Both the position numbers and the translations under genes were made by a program. From a virus: a stretch of 51,500 nucleotides of DNA. Below, piece after piece: positions 35,186-40,456 of this stretch. The stretch is taken from the IMG/VR virus record IMGVR_UViG_3300008448_000125, positions 1 to 51,500 of that record. One strand, written 5' to 3'. The notes below the pieces were generated by a model. That model made no database searches, was not told the DNA's origin, and was given only the letters and a program-made list of their open reading frames with translations. Numbering within the stretch: the first letter of the stretch is position 1; the number at the start of each line of letters is the position of its first letter.

Positions 35186-35940
35186 CAAATGATCCTTGTC
35201 TTTTCGTGACCAACTCTGATACGAGGATCGCACCAGATTTCAAAGCCTGCTTCCTTTGCATCCAAACAGAACGATACATCTTCTCCACACATATCCTGTA
35301 CGTCACCAGATTCAAAGACTTGCATCTTCGGAGCAAACCAGGGATACTTCATCTCTTCGTGCTCAAAGACTCCATGCTTAATCATCAACCAACCAAATCC
35401 TGCATAATCAACAGTAAATGGTTTCTTACGCTTCGACATCGTTTCTAGCGTTTCATGATTCATGACTCCACCATTGTTCTTGAAGTCATCTTCTTCCATC
35501 CAGTGAGCAACAGAGGTCGTGTGCCCGTCTTCCGTACAATACCAACCACTGGCGATATCTTCATCCATCAATACTAATTGTAAAAACTTTTCAGTATTGA
35601 AAACAATATCAGAATCAATCCACAATTGATAATCATACTTTAGCTTGCCGTCCCAGGGAATCTGGTCAGGTCCACGAAGTACATTCGCTCCTAGGCACTT
35701 GCATCTTGCGAAGTTGACCATCGAGGAGTAGTCTTGAGAAATTTGAATACTAGCACCACTCTGTACGATATCAAAACAGAGTTGTACAAAATTCTTTAAG
35801 AAGGTGTAAGAAACTCCACGCCCAGGCAGACAGAAGACGATTGATTTACCACGGATCATCTCCCGTGCCTTCTCATAATCGAATTCGACTTCCTTGGTGA
35901 CTGTCGGAGTCTTTGCTTTTACAGTAAATCCTTTAGCCAT
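35185..35940 (-). CDS. Glycosyltransferase-like GT-A protein (251 aa)
   Basis: A GT-A type fold is suggested by the order of elements: a first strand with IVFCLPGRGVSYTFLKNFVQ (about 34-53), a helix and strand with SIQISQDYSSMVNFARCKCL (about 64-83), and the D-x-D site WIDSDIVF at about 108-114 (Asp109, Asp111) that would bind a metal-nucleotide sugar. The C-terminal part has YAGFGWLMIKHGVFE, CGEDVSFCLDAKEAGFEIWC and a final VGHEKTR, with the GEDVSF acidic motif typical of family 2-like enzymes. The substrate cannot be told. It may glycosylate virion proteins or DNA, as glycosyltransferases of T4-like phages do (inference). A strong sigma70-type promoter lies upstream, so it is probably expressed before the late genes. 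Confidence 0.75.
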   Translation of the reverse strand: MAKGFTVKAKTPTVTKEVEFDYEKAREMIRGKSIVFCLPGRGVSYTFLKNFVQLCFDIVQSGASIQISQDYSSMVNFARCKCLGANVLRGPDQIPWDGKLKYDYQLWIDSDIVFNTEKFLQLVLMDEDIASGWYCTEDGHTTSVAHWMEEDDFKNNGGVMNHETLETMSKRKKPFTVDYAGFGWLMIKHGVFEHEEMKYPWFAPKMQVFESGDVQDMCGEDVSFCLDAKEAGFEIWCDPRIRVGHEKTRII

Positions 35941-35963
35941 AAAACAGTGTAATTACATCGGTT

Positions 35964-35992
35964 ATCATACAGCATTATCTATATGAGGTCAA
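35964..35992 (-). promoter_or_regulatory. Sigma70-type promoter for the glycosyltransferase-like gene
   Basis: TTGACC (35987-35992), a 17-bp spacer and TATGAT (35964-35969) on the minus strand, in the short gap after the gene at 36011. Good match to a host-type promoter. Confidence 0.7.
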
Positions 35993-36010
35993 GCGCCGCG
36001 CCCTTGAGTA

Positions 36011-36208
36011 TCAAGTTCCCTTAACCTCAGTGATAATGATCGTTTCTCCATCAATCTCCATGTTCACTACAGTTCCCTCATACCAACCAAATTCACTCAG
36101 CACCCATTCGGGGATATTAAAATAATACTCCCCAGTTATTGGATCGACCTCCACAGTCGTATAATTTTCTCCGGGATTTTTTTGCATTTGAGGTATTTGA
36201 ATTTCCAT
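36011..36208 (-). CDS. Small AbrB-like protein (65 aa)
   Basis: A two-part sequence: a polar N-terminus (MEIQIPQMQKNPGENYTTVE) followed by two beta-hairpin-like segments, VDPITGEYYFNIPEWVLSEF and GTVVNMEIDGETIIITEVKG. The IPEWVLSEFGWYEGTVVNME pattern resembles the swapped-hairpin DNA-binding fold of AbrB/MazE-type proteins (promoter-binding regulators or antitoxins), but the match is weak and no partner toxin gene is adjacent. A TATATAA-type element is 16 to 20 bases upstream of the ATG, and the 12-bp tandem repeats lie just beyond. Transcriptional regulator is a guess. Confidence 0.6.
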   Translation of the reverse strand: MEIQIPQMQKNPGENYTTVEVDPITGEYYFNIPEWVLSEFGWYEGTVVNMEIDGETIIITEVKGT

Positions 36209-36240
36209 TTTTGTTTTATATAGAAAATCTTGAAATTGGA

Positions 36241-36296
36241 CTTTGAGTAAACCTTTGAGTAAACCTTTGAGTAAACCTTTGAGTCTTATAAAGAGC
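36241..36296. repeat. Tandem 12-bp direct repeats
   Basis: Four perfect copies of CTTTGAGTAAAC (36241-36288) plus a partial fifth (CTTTGAGT). They are in the upstream region of the AbrB-like gene, 33 bases from its start. Confidence 0.95.
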
Positions 36297-36406
36297 TAGC
36301 GATCGTAACACTTTGTAGGTTACAGGGACCCATGGGTTTTATATACACGCGCCGCGACCGCACGGGGGCGGCGGCGGGGGCACTGCCCCCTCACGAACCC
36401 AGGGGG
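36297..36406. other. Noncoding GC-rich tract
   Basis: No gene seen. It has a GTAAC...GTTAC inverted repeat (36305-36323), then a very GC-rich low-complexity stretch with GGGGGCACTGCCCCC (36376-36390), which could form a hairpin near the 3' end of the 60-aa gene. There is no T tract on the minus strand, so a terminator is uncertain. Confidence 0.5.
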
Positions 36407-36589
36407 TCACCAGGCAGGCAGTGCCTCCTGTGCCTCATCAGCCCACACCTCAGCGAACTGACCCGCGATGGCGTAGGCACTGATGCCCAACTGGGGCTGC
36501 AGGCCCGAACCGATGGCGGAGTCGTCGTTGCAGCGGGCGGTCCACACGATCTGACGGGTACGGAGGTCGGAGGATTGGGAGAGGATCAT
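36407..36589 (-). CDS. Small hypothetical protein in the GC-rich island (60 aa)
   Basis: The frame encodes MILSQSSDLRTRQIVWTARC, then NDDSAIGSGLQPQLGISAYA and AEVWADEAQEALPAW. The second half is rich in Ala/Trp/Glu and probably helical. A TAGGAT -10 element and the recurrent leader CTCAGTTCAA precede the ATG. The codons are GC-rich like their surroundings. I do not recognise the family. The gene is plausible because of its leader, but weaker than its neighbours because the sequence is GC-biased and short. Confidence 0.5.
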   Translation of the reverse strand: MILSQSSDLRTRQIVWTARCNDDSAIGSGLQPQLGISAYAIAGQFAEVWADEAQEALPAW

Positions 36590-36627
36590 GGGTCTGTCGG
36601 TTGAACTGAGAGTATCCTACAGCATCA

Positions 36628-36646
36628 GGGGGCACGAAGGTCCCCC
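36628..36646 (-). terminator. Possible terminator hairpin after the 249-aa gene
   Basis: On the minus strand a G-rich and a C-rich arm (five G-C pairs, one mismatch, two more pairs) surround a small loop just downstream of the 249-aa gene. No T tract follows, so it is a weak candidate. Confidence 0.35.
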
Positions 36647-36654
36647 CGTTACAA

Positions 36655-37404
36655 TCAGTAGGAAATGACCTGAGGCGCGGCATCGGCAACCAGAGCGGCG
36701 ACCTTATCCTGCTGCAGTTTCAGCACGACCTGAGAGTTGCGGTTCGCTTTGCTCAAACCCAGAAACGCCTTGATACCGTTGTTGCTGGTCACACGGAGAC
36801 GGAGACCAAGGTCCAGGGTTTCACCGTTACCCTTGAGAACGATGCGGCGGGAGGTCGTGCCCTTACCAGCGACCAGGTGGGCAGTGTAACCAGCAGAGAG
36901 GCAACGGGCGGCACGGATGGTATCGTGACCCATCACATAGCAGCGTTGGGCGGCGGTGTCGTTGATGACCATCGACATCCCATGGTTGGCGTCGATCAGT
37001 TCAGAGATCAACCAAGCGGTGAGGGTCTCAGAGGTGATGGCGTTCAGGGCATCGCTGCAAACCTCATTGAACAGGTCACGGGTCTCTTCCACAATAGCGG
37101 TACGCTCAGCGGCACCCCAGTTACGGGCGGTGCTGATAAAGGAGCGGAAGTCCTCAAAGCGGGAGGAGTCCAGAAGGGCATCGGTTTGGGAGGTGTTCAC
37201 CCAGTCAAAGGAACCGTTACGAAGACCTGCCTTGTGCTTGATGCTGATAGGAGTAGCACCCGCCATAGCGTCTGCCTTGTTACGGGTGCCGCCCAGGTGG
37301 GTGACGGTCTCAGCGAACACCTGATGGGCGTTCAGCAGAGCGATGGTGTCGTGCTCATTAGCGACGCCAGAGTGGTGAACGGAACCGTTGGTTTGGAAGG
37401 TCAT
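36655..37404 (-). CDS. Putative PD-(D/E)XK nuclease-like protein (249 aa)
   Basis: The N-terminal 60 residues hold a pattern compatible with PD-(D/E)XK nucleases: Glu17 in the first helix (GVANEHDTIALLN), Asp45 in TRNKADAMAG, and Ser54-Ile-Lys56-His-Lys58 in PISIKHKAG. The remainder is helical with an Ala/Leu-rich middle (ETLTAWLISELIDANHGMSM) and a C-terminal beta-rich part (GLRLRVTSNNGIKAFLGL). If active, it would cut DNA; a restriction-like or host DNA degradation role is inferred. The usual catalytic acid of the E-x-K motif is Ser here, so it may be inactive or a variant. A TTGACC-17-TACATT promoter and one palindrome copy lie upstream. Its GC content and codon use match the island, not the structural genes. 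Confidence 0.5.
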   Translation of the reverse strand: MTFQTNGSVHHSGVANEHDTIALLNAHQVFAETVTHLGGTRNKADAMAGATPISIKHKAGLRNGSFDWVNTSQTDALLDSSRFEDFRSFISTARNWGAAERTAIVEETRDLFNEVCSDALNAITSETLTAWLISELIDANHGMSMVINDTAAQRCYVMGHDTIRAARCLSAGYTAHLVAGKGTTSRRIVLKGNGETLDLGLRLRVTSNNGIKAFLGLSKANRNSQVVLKLQQDKVAALVADAAPQVISY

Positions 37405-37443
37405 TTGGGAATCGGGTGAGCGCCACCCGTCTGAACTGAGAGT

Positions 37444-37501
37444 AATGTAAGCGATTTTGGGGGTCAGGTCAAGACCCCCGGACAGTTGTCAGACCGTCAC
37501 A
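37444..37501 (-). promoter_or_regulatory. Palindrome-promoter cassette for the 249-aa gene
   Basis: Palindrome copy at 37479-37501 (left arm in minus-strand order TGTGACGGTC, right arm AACTGTCCG), then TTGACC (37467-37472), a 17-bp spacer and TACATT (37444-37449). A GGGGGTC...GACCCCC inverted repeat overlaps the -35 region. The gap between palindrome and -10 is 29 bp, as in the other copies. Confidence 0.7.
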
Positions 37502-37748
37502 GGTCAGCCAGCATCTCATCCAACTCATCGGTGTCGATGGTAGGGTCCATCCAGCGAGCACCGTCAGGAGTCATCTGCCCGAACTGAGATTCCAGGCGGG
37601 GGATCAGGCGATCATAGGAATCGTAGCGGCAGGCGACCTTGTAAAGGTTCTCATCGTTCTGGAGCCAGAGGGCGACGTTCCAGGTTGCCCAATTTGCCCA
37701 TCCGTTGTAGGTTTCGGTTTCGGGGATCATGGAGGTGAGTGCTTGCAT
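37497..37748 (-). CDS. Conserved NGWANWATWNVALW protein (83 aa)
   Basis: The motif TYNGWANWATWNVALWLQND at about 13-32 defines a small family widespread in phages and bacteria (DUF7249-like, recalled from the motif), function unknown. Before it is a short variable N-terminus and after it a helical segment (NLYKVACRYDSYDRLIPRLE), then TDELDEMLADL. The family is often found next to DNA-metabolism or host-takeover genes. It has its own palindrome-type promoter, and its stop lies inside the palindrome of the next downstream gene. Confidence 0.8.
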   Translation of the reverse strand: MQALTSMIPETETYNGWANWATWNVALWLQNDENLYKVACRYDSYDRLIPRLESQFGQMTPDGARWMDPTIDTDELDEMLADL

Positions 37749-37769
37749 TGGTTGGTTGCGTGTGAGTGT

Positions 37770-37828
37770 ATTGTAAGGGGTCAGGCGACCAGCGCCGACT
37801 CCATGTGGACGGTTTGCAGATTGACCTC
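37770..37828 (-). promoter_or_regulatory. Palindrome-promoter cassette for the 83-aa gene
   Basis: Degenerate palindrome copy at 37805-37828 (minus-strand right arm AAACCGTCCAC), a 29-bp gap, then TACAAT (37770-37775). The palindrome lies within the end of the upstream 56-aa gene. The leader (CACACGCAACCAACC) belongs to a recurrent family. Confidence 0.6.
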
Positions 37829-37951
37829 AGCCCAATCGTATTCTTCCTTCAGTTGGGCGCAGCGGGCATCAGCAGCAGACTTGCAATCCCACAGGGAGCA
37901 ATGATCATCAGATTCATAGAAGAATCCAGCGGTGACGACGTAGACTTGCAT
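37781..37951 (-). CDS. Small hypothetical protein (56 aa)
   Basis: The frame encodes MQVYVVTAGFFYESDDHCSL, then WDCKSAADARCAQLKEEYDW and AEVNLQTVHMESALVA. It has an N-terminal strand followed by an amphipathic helix. Similar short proteins with an N-terminal MxVYVVT strand are known from cyanophages. The ATG follows the recurrent leader CTCAGTTCAAAGG, which includes an AAAGG-type binding site. It is one of four consecutive small genes in the GC-rich island, each with its own promoter or coupled to one. Function unknown. Confidence 0.65.
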   Translation of the reverse strand: MQVYVVTAGFFYESDDHCSLWDCKSAADARCAQLKEEYDWAEVNLQTVHMESALVA

Positions 37952-37974
37952 CGGGTTTCCTTTGAACTGAGATC

Positions 37975-38034
37975 AGTATAAGGGGTCAGCGGGCGATCAG
38001 GTCACCAGTGGTGTGCAGTAGGTCTGCTGTCACA
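37975..38034 (-). promoter_or_regulatory. Palindrome-promoter cassette for the 56-aa gene
   Basis: Palindrome copy at 38011-38034 (minus-strand arms TGTGACAG and ACTGCACAC), a 30-bp gap, then TATACT (37975-37980). The -35 region (GACCTG) is poor. The palindrome lies inside the coding end of the upstream 55-aa gene. Confidence 0.7.
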
Positions 38035-38153
38035 GTGCGGATGGGTCGGATCGGTTCCCATAGCAACCACAGCACAACAGCGGTAACGGTCAAGCGGAGC
38101 ATGGTCTGTCGGTGAAACTCAGGGGAGCGGGAGCGGGTCAGAGCGTTGATCAT
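37986..38153 (-). CDS. Small membrane protein (55 aa)
   Basis: One predicted membrane span is visible (LRLTVTAVVLWLLWEPI, about 19-35), preceded by a basic N-terminus (MINALTRSRSPEFHRQT) and followed by a polar tail. Its ATG overlaps the stop of the 53-aa gene (ATGA), so the two are coupled. A role in the host membrane, as for many phage early micro-proteins, is inferred; no family is recognised. Confidence 0.65.
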   Translation of the reverse strand: MINALTRSRSPEFHRQTMLRLTVTAVVLWLLWEPIRPIRTVTADLLHTTGDLIAR

Positions 38154-38311
38154 CGTTCCAGTTGTGCCAGGGAGGAGGGGGCGATGTGAGAGGGTGACCC
38201 ACAGGACCTGTAGAAGTCTACCATACGGTCTGCCTCTTCCTTAGTCGTGAACCATTGCGACCGCCACTCGCAGGCATTGTAGGGGGTCTGGTAACGGACT
38301 TCAAAGCGCAT
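38150..38311 (-). CDS. Small hypothetical protein (53 aa)
   Basis: The frame encodes MRFEVRYQTPYNACEWRSQW, then FTTKEEADRMVDFYRSCGSP and SHIAPSSLAQLER. It appears to be a small strand-helix protein (EVRYQTPY, then KEEADRMVDFYR), a form common among phage early proteins. It has a TACAAT -10 element with the leader CTCACAACGCAACC, and a degenerate version of the palindrome (about 38371-38394) lies at the expected distance. It overlaps the next gene by four bases. Function unknown. Confidence 0.65.
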   Translation of the reverse strand: MRFEVRYQTPYNACEWRSQWFTTKEEADRMVDFYRSCGSPSHIAPSSLAQLER

Positions 38312-38352
38312 GGGGTTTGGTTGCGTTGTGAGAGTATTGTAGCAGATCAGGG

Positions 38353-38526
38353 TCAGTCCCTGTCGGAGACGGTCCAGGTGCCGTAGGTAGCATGGTCGGG
38401 TGCCTGGTAGGTTCCCTCAGCGTGTGCTTTGAGAATCTCCTCCCGACGCTTTGCCTCAGCGTTCACCTTTGCGGTGTAGTCAGCCATGATGGAGGACATG
38501 TCCAGTTTGGTGGATTGTTTCTTCAT
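38353..38526 (-). CDS. Small hypothetical protein (57 aa)
   Basis: The frame encodes MKKQSTKLDMSSIMADYTAK, then VNAEAKRREEILKAHAEGTY and QAPDHATYGTWTVSDRD. It is helical and charged through about 40, with a short Tyr/Trp-containing tail. No signal or membrane span. It follows the leader AAGAGC directly, with the -10 TATACT eight bases upstream, so its mRNA leader must be only a few bases long. Function unknown. Confidence 0.62.
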   Translation of the reverse strand: MKKQSTKLDMSSIMADYTAKVNAEAKRREEILKAHAEGTYQAPDHATYGTWTVSDRD

Positions 38527-38532
38527 GCTCTT

Positions 38533-38592
38533 AGTATAGGGGGTCCTCAGTTGAACCAGTAGGCAAGTTGTGCCAGTTCCTCTGCCGTCTCC
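38533..38592 (-). promoter_or_regulatory. Palindrome-promoter cassette for the 57-aa gene
   Basis: Palindrome copy starting at 38569 (right arm AACTGGCACA on the minus strand, left arm degenerate), a 30-bp gap, then TATACT (38533-38538). The palindrome lies in the coding end of the upstream 58-aa gene. Confidence 0.65.
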
Positions 38593-38723
38593 TGTACGTT
38601 GTCGGGGGTCAGACGTGCCAGGATACGCTCTGCATCCTCCTCAGGCACATAGGAGAGGTCACCGTTGATCTCAGCAGCAAGGGCAGAGGCGATGGAGATG
38701 CAGCGGGATTGGAGTTCTTTCAT
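38547..38723 (-). CDS. Small helical protein (58 aa)
   Basis: The ATG at 38723 was chosen because it lies right after a TATACTAAGAGC promoter-leader, identical to the gene below; the frame is open further upstream but without signals. The product (MKELQSRCISIASALAAEIN, then GDLSYVPEEDAERILARLTP and VQETAEELAQLAYWFN) is strongly helical and acidic. It resembles small phage early proteins with a helix-rich C-terminus; no function is known. Its end carries the palindrome of the next downstream gene. Confidence 0.65.
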   Translation of the reverse strand: MKELQSRCISIASALAAEINGDLSYVPEEDAERILARLTPDNVQETAEELAQLAYWFN

Positions 38724-38729
38724 GCTCTT

Positions 38730-38822
38730 AGTATAGGGGGTCTGGGGGTGCTGTGGCGGTTTGGTGGACAGTCCGGGAAGTGGCACAAGGTGGGTTGTGG
38801 GGGGTTGCCGCTGCCCTATAAT
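38730..38822. promoter_or_regulatory. Divergent promoter pair sharing one palindrome
   Basis: Palindrome at 38764-38787 (arms GTGGACAGT and AGTGGCACA). On the minus side TATACT (38730-38735) is 28 bp away; on the plus side a perfect TATAAT (38817-38822) is 29 bp away. The minus side drives the 58-aa gene; the plus side points right, into a region without a gene of normal size. Confidence 0.7.
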
Positions 38823-38828
38823 AAGGTC

Positions 38829-38935
38829 ACAAGCGAAGGAGGGGCAGGGTCGCCCTGATGACGAAAACGGTCGCCACCGAACCTGCCTTCCGGTAATTAT
38901 AAAAAAGTATAAAAAAAGGGAGGCAATTGCCTCCC
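38829..38935 (+). ncRNA. Possible rightward small RNA
   Basis: The predicted plus-strand transcript begins about seven bases after the TATAAT at 38817-38822 and would end at the GGGAGGC...GCCTCCC stem (38918-38935), giving about 105 bases. Inside it, GGCAGG at about 38843 can pair with CCTGCC at about 38882. A 12-codon frame starting ATGACGAAAACG is present but far from the AAGGAGG site. No other gene runs rightward here. Promoter and stem are seen; the RNA itself is inferred. Confidence 0.3.
38911..38935 (-). terminator. Rho-independent terminator after the 115-aa gene
   Basis: Perfect GGGAGGC...GCCTCCC stem (38918-38935) followed on the minus strand by seven T. It lies six bases after the stop of the 115-aa gene. 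Confidence 0.9.
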
Positions 38936-38941
38936 TATTGT

Positions 38942-39289
38942 TTATGCGAACATGAAACCATTGGTAAACTCATACTCATTGTAGACAGGAGAAGTTCCTG
39001 CCTGTCCAACGAACTTGTGAATGTACCAATTCCAGTTCCGTTGAAATACACCTTCGCTAGCGACTCCGTGCTCTTTGAGAATAGCATTCAGACGGGATTT
39101 GGTGGTGACAGACTGATAACCACCGTCGAAGATCTGAACGAAGTTATCACCAATGATGGCGATTTTGTTACCGTGAAGGTATACGGTGGACTCGTTAGTT
39201 TCGGGATCGTAGGAGACTTCGGTGTTGTCTTTGTGCCAGTTCAGATTGTTAGAAATGGCGTTGTTCATTTCACGTTCGATCTTACGCAT
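38942..39289 (-). CDS. Conserved hypothetical protein (115 aa)
   Basis: The protein begins MRKIEREMNNAISNNLNWHK, then has a beta-hairpin-like part (NTEVSYDPETNESTVYLHGN, then IAIIGDNFVQIFDGGYQSVT) and a helix plus tail (RLNAILKEHGV, VFQRNWNWYIHKF). Related proteins with the MNNAISNN start and a WYI segment are common in T4-like phages and are of unknown function. The promoter has both a TTGACT -35 and a palindrome copy, and a strong terminator closes the unit, so it is a single-gene transcript. The GC content is lower than in its neighbours but still in the island. Confidence 0.75.
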   Translation of the reverse strand: MRKIEREMNNAISNNLNWHKDNTEVSYDPETNESTVYLHGNKIAIIGDNFVQIFDGGYQSVTTKSRLNAILKEHGVASEGVFQRNWNWYIHKFVGQAGTSPVYNEYEFTNGFMFA

Positions 39290-39315
39290 GAGTCTGTGTT
39301 GTTTGATCTGAAGGT

Positions 39316-39375
39316 AGTATGGGACGGATTGGGGGGAAAGTCAAGAGGGTGTGTGCCACCTTCTCAACCGTCACA
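39316..39375 (-). promoter_or_regulatory. Palindrome-promoter cassette for the 115-aa gene
   Basis: Palindrome at 39352-39375 (TGTGACGGTT in minus-strand order, then AGGTGGCACA), a 30-bp gap with TTGACT (39339-39344) and a 17-bp spacer, then CATACT (39316-39321). The palindrome ends 7 bp before the -35, which is the usual arrangement. Confidence 0.75.
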
Positions 39376-39565
39376 CCCCGAAGAACTCTTCAAACTCATC
39401 TGCGATACGGTCGATCAACCAATCGGTAGCGTTCAGATCGAACACGTCGCAAACCCAATCGACGCAATCGTTGAGGTCGCAGAGGTTGCTACCCATGAAA
39501 TCACGAAGAGCGGGAGCGATGTCCAGATCGAACTGGTGGACTTGAGAAGCAGTGGTGTTGTTCAT
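39371..39565 (-). CDS. Small acidic protein (64 aa)
   Basis: The ATG at 39565 was chosen because a TATAAT -10 is seven bases upstream. The product (MNNTTASQVHQFDLDIAPAL, then RDFMGSNLCDLNDCVDWVCD and ATDWLIDRIADEFEEFFGV) is acidic, with three cysteines and an amphipathic helical end. Related small proteins with the DLDIAPALRDF segment are found in cyanophages; function unknown. The palindrome of the next downstream gene starts before its stop. Confidence 0.65.
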   Translation of the reverse strand: MNNTTASQVHQFDLDIAPALRDFMGSNLCDLNDCVDWVCDVFDLNATDWLIDRIADEFEEFFGV

Positions 39566-39571
39566 ACAGAC

Positions 39572-39631
39572 ATTATAGGCACGGGGTCCGCCGATCTGAG
39601 GGAAGCAGTGGACAGTGCCCCAACCGTCCAC
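39572..39631 (-). promoter_or_regulatory. Palindrome-promoter cassette for the 64-aa gene
   Basis: Palindrome at 39608-39631 (arms GTGGACGGTT and CACTGTCCAC on the minus strand), a 30-bp gap, then TATAAT (39572-39577). The -35 position (CTCAGA) is poor. Confidence 0.75.
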
Positions 39632-39652
39632 CCGCGGCGGCCCTGGGTATAA

Positions 39653-39826
39653 TTAATCCTCCAGAAGTTCGGGGTAGTATTCTTTTACCTCTGCAATCAA
39701 TTCCGACTCCGAATAGTTATCATAACTCTCACTCATAGAATCATACAAACACGCCATCATGGTTTTGATGTCCATATCATCCAGGATTTGCTGAATGAGT
39801 TGATCTTGGAGTTCAGAACGATTCAT
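39653..39826 (-). CDS. Conserved small protein (57 aa)
   Basis: The frame encodes MNRSELQDQLIQQILDDMDI, then KTMMACLYDSMSESYDNYSE and LIAEVKEYYPELLED. It is wholly helical and acidic, and the sequence is very characteristic: proteins with this start recur in many cyanophages (recalled). Expression appears to depend on the 35-aa gene upstream, as no promoter was seen between them. Function unknown. Confidence 0.75.
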   Translation of the reverse strand: MNRSELQDQLIQQILDDMDIKTMMACLYDSMSESYDNYSESELIAEVKEYYPELLED

Positions 39827-39831
39827 GAGTT

Positions 39832-39939
39832 TCAGTTACGAATGTGAGATTTGTTGATGGTGGTTTGCCACTCACTCGGAGCAGAAAGTCGGGGGTTCAT
39901 CTTTACCCAACGACCTTGAAACTTCACAAGAATCGACAT
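39832..39939 (-). CDS. Small basic protein (35 aa)
   Basis: The frame encodes MSILVKFQGRWVKMNPRLSA, then PSEWQTTINKSHIRN. It is basic, with a strand-like start. Its ATG overlaps the stop of the 44-aa gene (TGATG), which is strong evidence for a coupled real gene. No family is recognised. Confidence 0.6.
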   Translation of the reverse strand: MSILVKFQGRWVKMNPRLSAPSEWQTTINKSHIRN

Positions 39940-40073
39940 CAGTAATCGTAGTTAGAGTTGATGTAAGATTCTACATTGAACTTCTCATCTTTCTCCCATT
40001 CTTCTTTATACTCAATCACATCGAAGATTTCACCAGGAGCATCAGCAATCTCAGACCAGAGTTCATCAAACAT
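39939..40073 (-). CDS. Small acidic protein (44 aa)
   Basis: The frame encodes MFDELWSEIADAPGEIFDVI, then EYKEEWEKDEKFNVESYINS and NYDY. It is highly acidic with aromatic residues, a form compatible with a DNA-mimic or inhibitor protein; this is a guess from composition only. It has a TATTCT promoter with one palindrome copy and a second palindrome further upstream, making its control region the most elaborate of the small genes. Confidence 0.6.
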   Translation of the reverse strand: MFDELWSEIADAPGEIFDVIEYKEEWEKDEKFNVESYINSNYDY

Positions 40074-40099
40074 CGGGGCAATCCCTCAACCACGAAACA

Positions 40100-40158
40100 A
40101 GAATACCCCACCAGGAGACCCAGTGGGGCAGATAGTGGACACTTGCTCAACTGGCACA
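40100..40158 (-). promoter_or_regulatory. Palindrome-promoter cassette for the 44-aa gene
   Basis: Palindrome at 40135-40158 (minus-strand TGTGCCAGTT and AAGTGTCCAC), a 29-bp gap, then TATTCT (40100-40105). Confidence 0.7.
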
Positions 40159-40173
40159 AGAATGCCCAATTGC

Positions 40174-40222
40174 GATACGAATTCATATCATACAATATTC
40201 TTATGATACGAATTCATATCAT
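40174..40222. repeat. Two copies of an 18-bp EcoRI-centred palindrome
   Basis: GATACGAATTCATATCAT occurs at 40174-40191 and 40205-40222; the core GATAYGAATTCRTATC is an imperfect palindrome. A third copy with one mismatch is at 40927-40944. The second copy overlaps the -10 element of the upstream cassette at 40203-40208. Confidence 0.9.
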
Positions 40223-40260
40223 AAAGTACTGATCAATGTGCCAATCCACGAACTGGCACA
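40203..40260 (-). promoter_or_regulatory. Second upstream palindrome-promoter cassette
   Basis: Palindrome at 40237-40260 (arms TGTGCCAGTT and ATTGGCACA), a 28-bp gap, then TATCAT (40203-40208). It abuts the stop of the 36-aa gene and could start a longer transcript into the 44-aa gene. Confidence 0.55.
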
Positions 40261-40371
40261 TTAAAAATCGATATCGAATTCTTTTACGTTACAGTGAAGA
40301 TCTTCACCTGGTTCGAGTTCTAATAACTCCTTCCAGTTTACATCTTCAAGATGTAAATCATCATAACACAT
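40261..40371 (-). CDS. Small acidic protein (36 aa)
   Basis: The frame encodes MCYDDLHLEDVNWKELLELE, then PGEDLHCNVKEFDIDF. It is very acidic, with two cysteines and no basic cluster. It is a plausible small gene because the frame is well filled and the codons match those around it, but no ribosome binding site is obvious. Function unknown; compare the acidic proteins on either side. Confidence 0.5.
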   Translation of the reverse strand: MCYDDLHLEDVNWKELLELEPGEDLHCNVKEFDIDF

Positions 40372-40456
40372 GATGTCTAGTGTAACTGTAACTAGGCGCT
40401 TGTTATGTGTTAACATGTTACTAGATGTGTAATGTGTATGTATGACCTAGTACACA

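Noticed and set aside
36307-36316. GCGATCGT as a HIP1-like cyanobacterial palindrome
   Set aside because: One base off GCGATCGC and a single occurrence; not evidence of host DNA by itself.
36376-36390. GGGGGCACTGCCCCC as terminator of the 60-aa gene
   Set aside because: In low-complexity GC-rich DNA, with no T tract; cannot be separated from base composition.
36877-37419. Rightward open frame of about 180 codons in the GC-rich island
   Set aside because: It is the antisense of the 249-aa gene; GC-rich codons remove stop codons on the other strand. No ribosome binding site or promoter of its own and no recognisable domain.
37459-37479. GGGGGTC...GACCCCC hairpin considered as a terminator
   Set aside because: No T tract follows on either strand and it overlaps the TTGACC -35 of the 249-aa gene, so a structural or coincidental role is as likely.
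38927-39652. Rightward open frame of about 241 codons
   Set aside because: It is antisense to the 115-aa and 64-aa genes and their shared promoter region; both of those have clear promoters, one a terminator, and conserved features.
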